Assembly: GCF_918797505.1 (NCBI RefSeq)
Contig: NC_092797.1
Span: 35,911,372-35,975,371, forward strand
Reading direction: 5' to 3'
Source of the DNA: Bemisia tabaci
Taxonomy: Eukaryota; Arthropoda; Insecta; Hemiptera; Aleyrodidae
DNA: 64,000 bases
Shown here: positions 10,701-25,700 of the stretch, one piece after another
Layout of the letters: the number at the start of each line of letters is the position of its first letter
How positions within the stretch are numbered: the first letter of the stretch is position 1
Program-made: the position numbers and the translations under genes
The notes under the pieces: model-generated
Told to the model about the DNA's origin: nothing
What the model saw: only the letters and a program-made list of their open reading frames with translations
The model's database searches: none

Positions 10701-13700
10701 TAAGGCTTTCGTGGTTGCCCCTCCGCTCTTATTTGTGGGCCAAGGTTAGCAAAAAGGATGGTGATGAGGCAATACACGTGATACGGATTTTCTAATTTTC
10801 AACCCCGCATTGGGTTCTGAACAAACTTTCCAGGATATTTTTTCCAAAAATTACTTTTTTTGTGTGATTTTCATTTATTTTTCAAACAAGTGATTACACA
10901 AATTCCTCTTGATTCGGTTTGTTTACATTGGTCCTTAAGATCCCCGTGGCAAGCCTAAAACTGATATGAGTCAATCAGAGAGTGGCTCATGAATTACAAT
11001 ACTCAGGGCATTATAAGTAAATAAATCATTAATTGGCAGCATAATGGGCAGGGCCGGATTAAGGGGGTAGCCACATAGGCCGCGGTCCATGGCGGCAAAA
11101 TTAGGAGGCGGCAAATTTTGCAATTTTTTTAAATGCAGGTACAAATAAATCGGATTCAGAAAAAAATTACAAACTAGAAAAGGTGATGAAATCTCTCATT
11201 TCCTGAGAGTTCATTAATTTCTAATTTTGTCGTATTTCGGTGGTACAAAAAACTGCGCGCCTTTAATTAGTTGATTTAAGAGAGAAACCAAACACGTAAT
11301 TTGGCTTGGAGCGGCGCGGCGCAGAGAGAAATGATGACGAGGACTTGAGATGAAAAGGAGAAGCCCTTGGCGCGGCGGTCAGCATGTAACACATATTAGC
11401 GCCTGCGAGACTGCATGAATACTTCACGCATTGCGTCAAACACAGTACGGTCAACGGTGGTCAGCGCGGCGCGGCGTGGAACGCACAGTGCCTACAAGAC
11501 TACATGAATACTTCACGCATTGCGCCAAACACAGTGTGGTCAGCGCGGCACGGCGGCGGAAGTTAAAATTATTGAACCACATTTATGTTTGCTCTTTCTG
11601 AATTTTTTAGTTCATTTCTTACAAATGAAAAGCTCCTGTAAAAGACCAGTATGAATGCAAGTCAAATGCCCTTGAAGAAAAACGTGTCATTCGGCAAAAA
11701 CTAGTACAGCCCGAGTTGGGTCCTCTTTCAGAATTCAAAATATTTCCGCAATCATATACTTAATCACGATCTGAGCTTTTAATTCGGCTAGAGAAGCTGA
11801 ATATTGCATAATTTTCGGTATGTTATGCAATGAGGTATGCCCTTCTCAAAATTTCATTCAGGGGTAAGTTGAATGCGGTGTATGACGCGAATGTATTAAG
11901 TAGAATCGTTGAAGTGGAAACGGTTTGAAGCGAAGGTTCATTTATCGTACGGCTCTCGTCAATAGGCTTTCGGACCCGATGATTCGGATTCACGTGGTTA
12001 TTTTTGGGACCAGCAGCCTTTGAAGCTGTATTCAAATTTTATGTGTAGTCGGTTGGTAAATGCGTTTATTTGAGGTGTACATGTGTATGTTTATGCATGT
12101 ATATGTATGCGAGAACGCATAAAAGTAACACCTAAAATCGTTCTGAAAGCTCCAGAGATCTACAGCAGGCTTAGTTCTGTCATAGAGAAAAAAGGAGGTG
12201 GTCGCATTTGAGGATTTGTCTACCCCGTGACGTATAGGTAGGTACAATATGGCGTCAAAATTTCAGTAAAATCCGAAATTCAAAGTACAAGAAACGAACG
12301 ATCTAATGTTTATTCTTTTCTCAGTTCATCTCAAATCTCAATTTCGAACACTTCCTATAAAATATACACACCGTTCACAAGAAAATCTATGAAAAAAAAG
12401 CGTCTACCTACGCCATCAACGGAATCCAATATGCCTGGAATTGCCACCGTCTTGTTTCTTCTCTGTGCATTTCAGCGGTCAAATATTTGACCCGAAATAA
12501 ACAATCTGCAACATTTTTTGAGGCTGTTGAAGATTCCTTCTCTTAGAGCTCCTTGAAAAAAAAAAAAAAAAAAAAAAAAGAACCTACCACAAAAGTCACG
12601 TAAAACTGCTTCAATCCAAAATTCGACTTCTGCCAGGTGTCTTTTCAAGTCCAGAGACAGCTACCTATTCCCGTTTTAATTCACAAACTTAGTTATTGCG
12701 AAGAAGAAGATTTTAATTTCTCTCTTTCTTCCGCACTTTTCCCATCATCTCAATTTCCGAAAACTCCGCTGAGACGACGTGGGCAAACTTCGGGCGATTA
12801 AAAGGGAAACTTTAGATTTTTTCCACTTAAAGACTAATTACTGTTCTTAGCATATTTATCCACCCCCGCGGCCCCCGTCTCCCTACCCGCCGGATCCCTC
12901 AACCCACCTCAACGCCCGAGCAGTCTCCCTTACAACGAAGGAACTTGAACGAAAGAGGTGCAGGAGCTCTGGAAGAAGTTTCAGAATCAGCGAGTTAGTT
13001 GCATAAAAGTGTTCGCTTTTCACTTCGTGTTTTTAATTAAACCCGTCACTTGTATCCTGAATTCATCTCATTACCTCTAAGGAGCCATTTCTCGACTCAC
13101 GGCCTCTCTTGTTAATATCATTACTCATTCAGTTTCCCAAAATCATCCTTTTTTGATAGTTCAAAATTGACCCACTGCGTCAGCTCTTTCCAAGTAGTGA
13201 TCTGTTTCGCGAATTTTTACTTTTTAAAAACGTTTCATAATGAAGAAGAGCTTCCGCAAAATTGCTTAAAATTTTTAAGAATTTCCATGAGGCGTTTTGT
13301 CAACAGCTCACAGGCAGTTGGTTAAATTATCAAGTTTAAAAAGAAGTTTTTGCTTGTTCTTAACACATACAGATCTCTCTTATGCCAGTATTTTGGGCGT
13401 GAGCACTAATCACTCAGTTAATAGAGGATTAATCACATATGATAGAATTTTTATCAATTATTGATCCTATAAAATCACCGGTGCGTTACTTTTCAGTTGA
13501 TGAAATTTGAACCGTTGGTGCGATGGTTCATGTAAACTTTCACAATAATGCTGCTGATATTCATAAAATTGGGCGTATTTATGCAAAACACAATGATTAG
13601 CAAAATTAATTAAATAAAAAGAAGCCACATGAATTGGATTCTCGTGCCTCATATTTTCTTGTGATTTTATCAATTTAAACATACTTCTGTTCGCAGGAGT

Positions 13701-16700
13701 AGGTCCAATTAAGATGTAAGCGGTCGTGAGAAAGTACTGAGGATGGTAATTTTTCCAAAATATACGTACTGTTCGAATCCAAATTACAAATCACATTCAG
13801 TGTTGATACTACCATGTTGATATCTCATATTTAAGCCCAGAGGCTGAATTTCGTCGCTCCTTCCACCGTACTTAAATATACTTAGGACGAGTCTCGACCG
13901 CACTTAAGCCCAGCTTAGCGCTTCTAATTGGTCGATGGGGCAGTTTGGACTCGTCGATGAATGTTGCGTCGCCGCGTGAAAGAGCCGACACAATTCGGCT
14001 CCAGGATTTCAGGCCGCCCGTTAACTTTTATCGGAAGGAAAAAAACAGCTTTAAAAAGAACAAAAACCACACCACATGACAGTCGGAACTGTTCCATTTT
14101 TGCTCGTGGCATTGTCAAGCAGGATGGGAGAGTTTCTGTCTGGGAGAGTCTCTCCTCAGTCTCTCTTGAGTTGAAACGCCGCACTGTGGATCGAGTCAAT
14201 GTAAGAGGCTGGACAAAATTTGGAAACTTTAAAAGCTTATAACTCTGTTAAATCAAAACTTTGAGATCTTAAAAATGGTTCCATTGGTTTTCTCGTGAAA
14301 TTTTCTGTTGGAAACGACTCTTAAAATTAAACTAGCTGCTCCGGGCGCCCTACGGGCGCCCTCCACAGCTAGCAATGGTGGTGCAGTAGCTTATTTGGAA
14401 TCGGAGCGATTAGTTGAATCTATTTAATAATGATGATGATTCTGCGGCAGAAGATCAAGGAATTTAACTGCCTCTCTGCGTTACAGGGTGGAGACTGCCA
14501 TTCTACCGAAAAATGTTATAAAAAGCTCGCATTATTAGTTTTTCATTTTTTTGTGTTATTTTTTAATTTTTTTTTTTATTTTTATTTTTTGATAATTTTC
14601 TAATGACTATGAGGCTTTTGGGATTTATAAAAGATCGAAGCACCTCTTTGTGCACGATGTTTTTTGTACAGTTGCCTTTGGGAAGAATTTGGACTTCAAA
14701 ATTTTTGTACGATGTAGCTCGTGAGAGTGCAACATATAGTTGACCATGGCCAAAAACTGTTTGGGGTAAATAAATGCCGGCTCGCTTCAGTGTTTGACCC
14801 TTAGCTTTGATGATGGTCATGCAGAACGCAATGCGAATTGGAAATTGTCGCCTCTTAAAAGAGAAAGGGAGAGAGGAGTCTGCAGGTGACAAATCAATTC
14901 TTGGCAGTGAAATTCTTTCACCGGCCTTCTCGCCGGAAATGACCTGCAAATCAAGACAATTTTCATAACGTTTCCAGACGATCAATCGGGTACCATTCGA
15001 TAAACCTTTAGAAACGTTGAGGTTTCTTAAAAGCATGACAAAAACCCCCTCCAAAAGTGTGAGTTTATGCGGTGGTAAGCCACTAAGATTAAGACTGTCC
15101 AAGAATTCGAGGGAAAAATTGAGAGCCTCTCCCTCTTCCTCTACAATGAGCCTGTTAACACTGAAGTACGTTTTAGAGACACCTGAAAGAACTTCAACAA
15201 CCTTGTCGTTAATTTCATTGCAATGCTTATTTTTAGGGGCCAGAATTGCGCAGTTTGTGAAATCTACGTTCGAACATGAGGAAGGTATCTTTTCCATAAA
15301 TTTCAGTAATAATATCAGTTTCAGTAATACTGCTTGTCGGTAAATCAATGAATTCCGGCATGGCCTTTTTTAGCAAAAAGGTAAACACCATCACCTATTT
15401 CGAGTTAAAATTTTGCAAACTCCGCTTCGTCTTGCAAAGTTCTCATATTTTGAGTAAGTTTTCTGATTTTGAAAAGAGGTCAAAGTGGTGAGAATTTGAT
15501 TGCATTTTGAACCAATGTTGCGGTGAAGCATGCGGAACAACGGGTAAAACCTGTCTAAAATCATCACCCTAGACGACAATTTTTCCTCGAAAAGGGATAT
15601 CATTACCCATTCTCTAAGAAGTCGGTCGATGCATGCCAGAGCATGCGTGATAACCATGGGAGCTTCACCCCAAAAAATGATCGTTGTTTTCCGAATAGTC
15701 TCAGCCTCTCTTGAGCTAACCGTCAGACTCGACACAGAATTCTCATTCAGAACCGAAGGAATTTTGAATTTGCTATGAACCGGCCGACCGTTAGGTAGCA
15801 ACGATGCGGCGATACCTGTCCAAGCAACGGAGATGACGTCTATGTTTTCCTTTGTACAATACGCAGTAAGACATTCTTAAACGAAAGTTTTTCCTGATCC
15901 TCCTGGACCATCAATGAAAATTGCATTACACGTGTAAGATGGATTTTGGGTGAGACTAACTATTTCAGAAATAATTTGATGTTGCTCTGGGTTAGCGGCA
16001 GAAATCATGGAATCATAGTTTTAGGGGGAGGAGAGTCAGGCTCCGACCCTTGAAGATTCAGGTTAGGTAATTGGAAGCAATTCCGGAAGATCAAAGGATG
16101 ATATTGAAAATCCATGAAGTCTTAATGTGCTTTCAATAGCAAAAAGCCGATCAACGTAGTCGACCGACCAACAAAATAAAGAGAGAGGAAGAAACGAAGT
16201 ATCAAGCAAATTTGAAACAAAGTTGGAAAGAGAAAAGAACAAATAAGAATGAAATGTCCATAACAATACATGTTGTTAGCAATACGTGTGCGCACCGCTG
16301 CAGTTAATAAGTCAGGGTCAGTCAAACCGCCAGGATGCCTATCAAGAAGTGGTAAAGCGGAGTAGCCGAGAGATTGCGACGGAATGTGGGTGGTGAGTGA
16401 CGAACGACAATGCGATCCAAACCTTCTTTGAGGTTGGTGGGAGGAAAGCTATACGAAAGAAAACGGAGATAGCCGAAAGAACGTGGTGGGAGGGGTGGCT
16501 GGGACCCTAGAGGGGGTATCTAGGGACGGGCAAGCAGGTAGCGGCCAGATGACCGCTCGAAACAGCTGAACTTTACTCGTCGATAAAAGTAAGAAAATTT
16601 GAGAAAATCGAAAAAACAATTACAGCCTGCAAATCTACAGATCAGACGCTTTCATTTAAAAAAAAACCCCATGCAAATCGGTCCGGTGGTTCTCTCAAAG

Positions 16701-19700
16701 TTAATGTCTCAAAATGCGGACTTTAGTCTGAATAAATGGGAGAAAATTTGAGCCCAGCTAAACTTCACTCGTCGATAAAAGTAAGACAATTTGAAAAAAT
16801 CGAAAAAACGATCACAGCCTGCAAATCTACAGATCACAGGCTTTCATTTAAAACAAAAATCATGCAAATCGGTCCGGTGGTTCTCTCAAAATTAACGTCC
16901 TAAGATTCGGACCTCCGTTTTAATGCATCGAAGAAAATTTGAGAAAATTATGGGAGAAAATTTGAGAAAATCGAAAAAACGATCACAGCCTGCAAATCTA
17001 CAGCTCAGGGGCTTTCATTTAAAAAAAAGATCACGCAAATCGGTCCGGCGGTTCTCTCAAAGTTAATGCCCCAAGATTCGGAACTTTGCATTTTAATATA
17101 TAGGATGAGACGAATCAAAGATCAAAATTTGCAATTTTAGACAAAACTTTCATGTCCGACTTCTCTCATTGTCTCGGTCCTTTGTGCGCCGGCCTTCTTT
17201 ACATTTAAGTCCTCACTCCTCAGGACCTACGGCTCAAAAAATTAGAACGACAAAAAGAAAAAGAAAAAATAACCGGGAGTTAAATCGAGTTTGAAATAGA
17301 ATTCATTCCCGCTTAGCTCACGACTATTTTAAGTCGAAGAAGAGTGAGGCGACCTAGGAGGAGGAGCATTGCCCTTCTGAAGAAGAATACCTTATTAACA
17401 TTTGAATAATGCCTTTTTTCCGGTAAAATATTTCTTCACAGGGGAATATGCCAGTGTTTTCAAATGAAATTTTAGGTCAAACCGAGGAGCAAGTGAACAA
17501 AGGATTTCAAAATGATTTCAAAGAAAAATGAACAAGAAAAAACCAGGTTTCTTCCGTGTAGATTTGTATGATATAAGAATACATCTTTCGACTGTTTATA
17601 CAACGTTTTCCCTTGGTAGTGACTGTGCACAATTTTATTGGAGGTGTGCGGATCTTCAACCGGCAATGACGGGGGTTATAAGGGCGGACCGTAAAAAAGA
17701 ACCCAAAGTGCAGGAGGGTAATAAAACTAATTAGTCCCCTCTTCTTCTTCATTGCCTGAGCACCCTGCACTATTCTGCTGTGCTGAGTAAAAACGCCGTA
17801 TCAGCCATCAGGTGTTGCCAAGATTCCTTCGACAAATCGCGAATTTTCAGGTAAATTTTTGAATACCTCTCCTCCGATTTTTCACAAGATTTCGCTCATA
17901 ATTCGATCTAAAAAGTCTGGAAATTTCGAGGAATAATATTCATAAATTTCTTCAAAAATTAATATTTTCAACAAAAAAAATCGGCAACATTTGAATGCTC
18001 ATACGGCCTTTTCACTTAGCGCGGCCGTATTCTCTTAATTTAACCCACTGTCTCATCTAATAAAATTCTATTTTACTCGTTCAAACATTTTTGAAAAGTA
18101 GGGCCACGTTGAGGACTATCTTTGAATAGTTTTGAGACTCCCGCCGTTAAGGACACTCAACGCTAATTCATTAAAAATGTTCTGGACTTTCTTACAGACA
18201 CCTGCAGACGTACCTATCCTCACATTTTTCCTATTTTTGAAATAATATCTTATCAAAGTACCAACTTATAGTAATGTTTATTTTTCACTACACTGGAAAA
18301 AAACGACATTGGATCTAGAGTCCAGACTCTTAAAAACATCGAAAAGAAAAAGTACTCTTGATTCAATCAGATTTAAGCTTAAATCAGGAACAAAGCCTCT
18401 TACTTTAAGTGGATTTCGTTTTTATTCAAGCAAAAATCCGATTGAATCAAAAGTGTTTTTTCTTGTCAATGTTCTCAAGAGTTTGGACTCTAGATCCAAT
18501 GTGTTTTTCGTTTCCAGTGTAGGACTGCAAACTGAATCCGAATCCGTAAAGTCAAGGAAGCTTTTGAGGTTGATTTAAAATATCTAAAAATTTTAAGGAG
18601 AATCATAAATGGCACTCCTCAAAAGTAGATTTATTATGAATGGAGGGTGACATTTACACTCGAGTGTTAAAAAGACGGGTTTTCATAGCGAGGTGGTGTA
18701 AGCTACGCTAGGACGCGCGACGTTGATGGTAACGCCGCGCCGAAATGCAATTATTCGTGCTCAGCGACTGTCCGTGTTGCCTATAGAAACAAGTGAAGGC
18801 GTTCTGGCTTTTCTTGCACTCGCACTCAAAACGTAGCACTCTTTTACGAGCCGTTACCGAGATCGAGGACGGTAGAAGGTTGAGACCGACTTCGGCACTT
18901 TTGCCTTGCGTGGTTTCACGGTTCGTCCTATTTTTGAAAAGAATCCAATTAATTTTCAAAATGTATCCAAATATTTTATTGATGGATGATGGTAATTGAG
19001 TTCTACTTGGTCCATGTCGAGTAATTAGTGTTCTCTGTTTAATGAACATAGGCGCTGAGAACATAATTAACTGTTGATATCAAAGTATGTTATGCCCTTA
19101 GGAAATCATCGTTTTCCTTTAATAAATTACGTCGCGTATAAATTAAAATATGGTTAAATTTCCTCTGTTAAAAAAGAAATTGTCTAGCAGATTCTCTTTT
19201 CTATTTCTGGATTTTTCCAGAGAATTTTAATCACAATTAAATCCGATGTTTCTGAAAATCTCAAAGAAAAATATTAATAACTTATCTCAAGATAACAATA
19301 TTGGAATGTCCATAAAGCGTTTTCTTATAGTAAGGCACTATGATAATAAATGAAATATTAGTTTTCATTCTTTGTAATTTCATTATCAATTTTAATGAAG
19401 GCTCCGTGTCAGTGCTTCAAAGGATGATAAAAATAAAACTGCACTATGTTGTTTTTTTCGTTTACTAAATCTCCTGCGAGGAAGCTACCACTTTGCATCA
19501 GATGATATTTTTAGATTGCTCGTTATCTTGTTATTGCCTCCCTCTTTAGAGGAAAAAGGTAAATAAAAAAAAACCCCCGTCAAAGAGGAGTCAAAAGAAG
19601 AATCTCAAAGTTTTAATGAACGAGAAGGTGAACTTTTATCAATCGGAGTCTTGATGTAATTGTAAGACTGCCAAGTCAAGCAACCCGTGGGTAAACTTGG

Positions 19701-22700
19701 ATTTTAGCCAGATGCATTTGCATTGTGAAACGGGAAGTTGAAGCACAGAGATGAAGAGGATTGAAAATGGGAAAAACATAGATAAATAAAATTTAATGAA
19801 TATTCTACGATGAACGAAGTTCATTGAGACGATAAGCCTATTTCTCTTTTTTCCTAACTTTTTGCTTTGTTTAAAAACAAAAGGAGCCGCCATGTTTTTC
19901 GCCCTGTGAAAAATTATGAGCGGACGATATCGATGGTGAAAATGCAGAAATGCGTATCCCGTTTACGGCGTTTCAGACTTCCTTTCATACTTTATTTTCT
20001 GCGTGGAAAACTACTAGAAATAATTTTTTGAAAATTTCAATAACGTTTCTTAATTCTCTTTATAAAGAATATTATAAAGAATAACATATGTAAATGAAAA
20101 TCAACCAATGACGTTGGTTTTGTCCCTTTTTAAAAAATAAGAAAGGAGCTACGATTTCGAAATACTGCAACCGAGATACGCATTTTTGCAGTTTCACTGT
20201 CAATTTATAATCACTGCAATGGGGAGTGTGTACTTTTATTAAAATCACTGGAAAAAAACCACATTGGACCTAGAGTCCAGACTCTTAAAAACATCGACAA
20301 GAAAAAATATTCTTGATTCAATCAGATTTAGGCTTAAATCAAGAATTTAGCCTCTTAATTTAAGCGGATTTCTTTTTGATTTAAGCTCAAATCTGATTGA
20401 ATCAAGAATCCTTTTTCTTTTCAATGTTTCCAAGAGTCTGGACTCTAGATCCAATGTGTTTTTTTCCAGTGATGGCATCAATATTGAGCATATTGAGGCT
20501 CAATATTTCATAATATTTGCATATATTCATATACATACATTATACATACATTGCATATGTACATTTGCAATATTTCATAATATAATGCACATTGATATAA
20601 CCTCGCTTATTTTACAGTTTCTTATATGTATCTCGTAATAAAAAACATATTTTTATATTTTGCCCAAAGGGTTCAAGAGACTGATGGACAATTTTTCGAG
20701 AAATACACTTCTCTAATATGGAAGTTAGAAAATAGGCGATTAATGGCAATTCAGGACGTAGCAGAGGAGGAGAAGCCGATTCCAGATGAACTAGTATTAG
20801 GTGTCATACCACCATCGCCGCGCAGGATTTCCTCCAAAGAGGTAAAATAATCTCGCACACTTTTCATTTCAAGCATTAATGATAATTTTTTTTTTATAAA
20901 AAAAACAGTGAACAATAGACATACGTAACTTGTTTCTCAGATGAAACCATACTGTGAAAGAAAATTTAGAATTATTTAAATAATGGAGGCATGTTCCGTT
21001 AAAAGGTCGTATGAGACTCTCAGTACTGCAGAGATGGTGAACGTAGCTCAGTTTATAAGTAACTTATCCGAAAGTTCTGCCATGAATTTTTTCCTGAATC
21101 TGCTCCGAGGTTTTTCCTCATTACTGTAAAGGAGTAAGTCGACTGTGAATGAATTTCATCTTTCGCAAATGCTATAAAAAATTACACAATCTTAGCAGTA
21201 TTAAGGGCCTCATACGCCCTTTCACCGAAAAAGTCCTCGATATTAAAACAAACTAAATAATCTTCCTGTTCATTTTGCCCCAATTTTAGGTTGTGTTTCG
21301 ATTCAGAATAATTTTTTAACACAAAATAATAACAAGAGATGAAAAGAATTAATAGAATGACAGTAAGTGTGAAGAGTCGGTTGAAAATAGAAATTTATTA
21401 TAATTCGTATATTTTCCGATAAAAGGACTTATTTGTTTACATTTTTCTGTAGTTGGAGCAGTTATACATTGAAGTGCTGTACACGATCACGAATAAAGTT
21501 GGAGCATCTAGTGGACCTTACTCCTATTACAAAGAGGAGCTTTATCAATATGCTCAGAAGGCTTTTGGGATCACGAATGAACAGCATCGAAGGTATATGG
21601 CCATTGCCTCGGAAGAAAAGGTTTGTACCCGCTATTCATTGATAAAATCGTAGCTAAAAGCGTGCAACTACATATATATTTATATGATCCGCGCGCTTCA
21701 ACAGCATGCTACTTTTGTTTCTCTCTCTCATAGAATAAACTGCGTGCAATTTAGTTAATTTTTGTGGGAATAGACGTGTGCATGTTTGCATTTTCATCTG
21801 ACAACTGTAATAAACCCTCTACGTGCCAAATTCATAATCTGAATCGGTATTCTTCAAAACTGCGTTTCTTGAACTGCAACCTTCTAACCGCCATAGTATT
21901 CAAGTTGGTCCGACGTTTTTGGTAGTTTTTCGTTTCAAAATCTTTGTAGAATACTCAATCATGCCCCGGTATGAATCTCTCAATTTTAAGTTTTTCTAGA
22001 CCACGGTCCCTTTGCTAAGGGATGATCAAATACTACATTAATAAAATACACATTGATTGATACTTCGCTAACTGTAAAAATTACTAGATGCCACAGCTAA
22101 ACTGCTTTTTCCTACTCTCAGGACTTTTAAGTAATCTATCACTCAATTTGAATCAAAAGTTTAAAAGGAGAAATACGAAATCCCAAGTTACTAAATTCTG
22201 AGATAAAATACTTATAGTATACCTAGCCTAACCTAACTCGAGGTCTTGCGGAGAGAAGCTCACAATTGTTTGGCACCATGTTGCTATAACATGTCAAAAT
22301 CTAACAGCCTATCGACGGTGTAAGTCGGCAATCTCGTTTGCGGTGTCTAAAAATCTCCGCCCCTATGTTATTTTTTTAAAGGAGAACAAATCGACGTCAT
22401 TCCTTGAAGTTTTTGCAGAATTTTCATCACACAGAGAAGGAAATCATGGCAGTTTTAAAGAATTGCCGTTGAGTAGTTTTCTGTTTAAAAAATAAAATAT
22501 GACAGGAAGTCTGCAACGTCGCAAACCGAGTTATGTGATTGCCGACTTACACCGTCGCTATACTTCTTCTCTATCAACTAGTTAAGATCATTAATGAAAT
22601 CTTCAGAGAGAGGTGTAGAATTTTGTATTCAGATAACTTAAATAGATTGTGGGACTCTGAGGAATCTCTCCCGACAGATACAAGTACATAGGAAAAGTGT

Positions 22701-25700
22701 AAATTTACTTCTCATCTCCGGTTTATCTGGTGGCTTTATTAAAGATTGCTGTGGAGGTACAAGTTTGAACTTTTTAATTGGACCCAAAGGATCCTCGGCC
22801 CAAATACTCGCTTATGAACCTGTTAATTTAGCTCGTAAATAATAGCTCTACCTATCTCTTTCGAGTTTCATATAACTCAGGCTTTATGCCTCTCTTATTC
22901 AATGTTAACTTTGAGTCGAGACCGTAAACATCCACTCCCCGGGTTTACCAATTTAATTGAACTCATTGCCTTTACTTAGCTTAATCGCTTTTAATCAAAT
23001 TCAACCATCCCTCTCTGGTAAGTTAATTATTTGCACCGGCGAATTTCTTGGCGCCTTCAAAAGTTCCTCTTCTTCGGTGAAATTTTGACGAGAGAGAGTA
23101 TCCATTTCATCTTGTTACGTGACGAACTTATGCTCCTTTCCCTATTTTTGATATTCATCTAAACGAATTCTTGATTGACAATCTCCGGAACCTCTTCAGT
23201 CTGAAAATTACCGGTAAAAGTAACCGTTGTTTCAGTCGATTTCAAACGGTAAAGATGGAGCTCCGATTTTGATGACGTCATAAAGTAGTCTCATCAGTGC
23301 ATTCGAATACTTATACGCGATCATCTACGCGGCCGTGCTAAGGAAAAGCGCCGTATGAACAATTGAGAGCTGCCAAATTCACCCGGGTGAAACATGTATG
23401 CCTGAGAAAGTCATGCATTCCTTGAAATTTTCAGGCATTTTGGGTGAAATTGCGCATTAAATTGTCCGTAAACTTTGAAGAAAACATTCATAATTTTCCG
23501 AGTAAATTCGAGTTTTATTGAAGGAAATATGGCAGCTTCTAAAGGCTCCTACGGCGTTTTCCCGTACTGCCGTATTAAAGAAGAACGCCGTATAAACATT
23601 CGAGAGTTGCCAAATTTCCCTTGAAAAAACGTGTATTTTTGACGCAATTCAAGCATATTTTTCCTTGACATTTTCAGATATTTTAGATTAAAGTGCGTAG
23701 AAAATTGTCTGAAAATTTTGGGGGAAAATATTTACCCTTTTCCCAGTAAATTCGGTTTTCATCGAAGGAAATTCGGCAACGTCTGAAGGTTCATACGGCG
23801 TTTTTCCTTAGCACGGCAGCACGGGCGACGGGATCTCAGTTCACAAAAATTTAAAACCAACTTGTTGACACCAATGTACGCAGGAATGTCTTGCTATTCG
23901 AAGTTTGCAATCCAAAAAACGTATTTATGAGATAGTTATTTTGAATTCCATAAACCGTTTAGAACATAAAATTGTTGGAACACAACGCATCTTTACAACA
24001 CTATTCGCCCTCTCTGATGGCAAAATCACGAACTAATCCGTTCGCACCTTATCCTTTAAGGCCCCAGAGAGAGTTCACCATCAAAATCTTAAAATTCGAT
24101 TTTCCGAACTAACTCGACAAAAATGGCACTTCCGTAGACTGCAGTTGCTATATATATGTTGTACACTTAAATGAGGCTATTTTACTTGGCTGGATTTAAA
24201 TGGAAGAAAGTGCTAATTTTCCAGCATCATATGGCAACATTGCCGTAGACCCAGGTCCCTTATCCCGTGGACGGTTGAATATAGGTTTTTCCTGACAGAA
24301 TTTTCCAAAGATGAAAAGAGGAAAATGGACGAGGAGGAGCGAATCCCTCAGTGGCGTGGCGTGCTTTGCGATCCATCGATATTTTCCCATTTGAAGCTGT
24401 GGTGAATAATCGATTAGTATGAGGTGTTCGCTGCGAACACCCAGGTTACACCCAGGTCGATACTTTTCCATAGGTTTAAATGTCCGATCAATCGATATAT
24501 CGCAAAACACGCCACTCCACTGATCCCAACGAGTCCCTATCGAAAATGAATAGACACAATTGCGGGCATCAAGCCGCGCTGCGCTGCGGTCACCGCGTCT
24601 CCACCCGGATGAAAAATTTCATCCATCATCCATCGATCTCTCCTTGAAAATATGTTTATGATGGAAAAGGTGCATGCTTTCAGTCCTATATTTCTTACCG
24701 ATGAAACCATCGTATGACAGAGGTTTCTCCTATTGGCGATTAAGATTTTCTTTCTTTTATTCTCTTTTCTAGCCACCCATAATCGTTCTGAATGTAGTCG
24801 TGATCGAAGCAGAAAATCTGGAAGCGAAAGATGCAAACGGTAAGTTTAGATTGTTTGATTACTTACAATTTTTAATGTTAAATAATTCTGTATTGATTTT
24901 AGCATACCGCCTGTTTTATCCTATTAGAAAAATTCACGCGAATTAGAAAAAGTGTGGTGTCAAATATTTTGGGCAAAATTACATATTAATAAGTAGTCCC
25001 CTTAATTTTAAGGAGGAGTGGTAGTTAGTTTCCAGGATTGGATCCTCTCAAGTTTTTCGCAGAAACAGCCAAAATAAAGCTATTTTTAGCTCAAAATTGT
25101 GGTACTACCTTAATTTGTCAGATTTTATGGACATTTTCAATCGATTTTGGTATAGTACTGCAACATTTTGGTTGGTAACCTGGCTTTTTGGGGTACTACC
25201 AGGCAGGATTAATTGGGGTATGCTATCACAATTAATTGGAAATGTCAAAGTTGGAACTGAGCCGGGAGCGGAGCCCCTACCTCTAATTTCCGTTTATGAA
25301 ACCCGAATTCCTCCTCTGAAGGCTGGACGGATAGGATGTTTTATGAAAATCTCCATCTAGATATGACTGATCTTGCCCAGCGCTGTCCAGATACTCTTCT
25401 AAATACCCCATCGCCTCCATTTAATAAAACAGTCAATCGAAGCGTCATAATTCTTCCTCTGAGAGTTCATCCGCACGTGAGCTTATCAAGCACACGGAAT
25501 TGATAAATATCCCTCCAGCTGTCACCGGCGTCGCAACACGCTGTGCTGCTCCACATTATTAGTTCACCTCAAAGACGATTCCATACCTTCTCCATAGCCA
25601 CAGCCTCGCCACAGCATGACAGACACGGATCTAAGCCCATGTGAAGAGTTTAGACGCAACTCAGCTCATCGTAGAGGCTTTGGCCCCGGTTTTATGGTGA

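Larger units (their letters stand above)
14332..17105 (-). mobile_element. Decayed non-autonomous Helitron, both ends present
   Basis: Read on the minus strand it begins TCCTATATATTAAAATG at 17105. It ends with a GC-rich hairpin (GGGCGCCC-GTA-GGGCGCCC, 14343-14361), seven bases, then CTAG at 14332. The flanking host bases are A and T, the standard Helitron target. Inside are about 190-bp tandem repeats near the 5' end and broken Pif1-type helicase pieces. No HUH nuclease region was seen, so it cannot be autonomous as it stands. Confidence 0.9.
14180..17188. repeat. MITE family B copy split by a Helitron
   Basis: The left part (14180-14331) starts CGCACTGTGGATCGAGTCAA and carries TATAACTC and GGTTCCATTGG. 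The right part (17106-17188) ends CGGTCCTTTGTGCG. Together they match the copy at 2270-2506 in reverse. The break falls exactly at the Helitron ends. Confidence 0.78.
7708..20669 (+). other. Intron 1 (about 13 kb) of the BAIAP3-like gene
   Basis: It is bounded by GTAAGT and a TTGCCCAAAG acceptor with matching phases. It holds family A copies at 7831 and 17775, a foldback at 9682, the Helitron and its host MITE, a family E foldback at 18291 and another ending 198 bp before exon 2, and a family F copy at 19927. The rest (for example 8083-9681, 9926-14179 and 18520-19926) shows no gene. It contains a 14-base poly-C run near 9359 and a poly-A run near 12556. Confidence 0.75.
21621..24772 (+). other. 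Intron 3 of the BAIAP3-like gene
   Basis: It contains a family F copy (22310-22560), two adjoining family A copies (23329-23819) and a hAT-like MITE (24349-24522). Between them, for example at 21621-22309 and 22561-23328, nothing was recognised. Confidence 0.7.
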
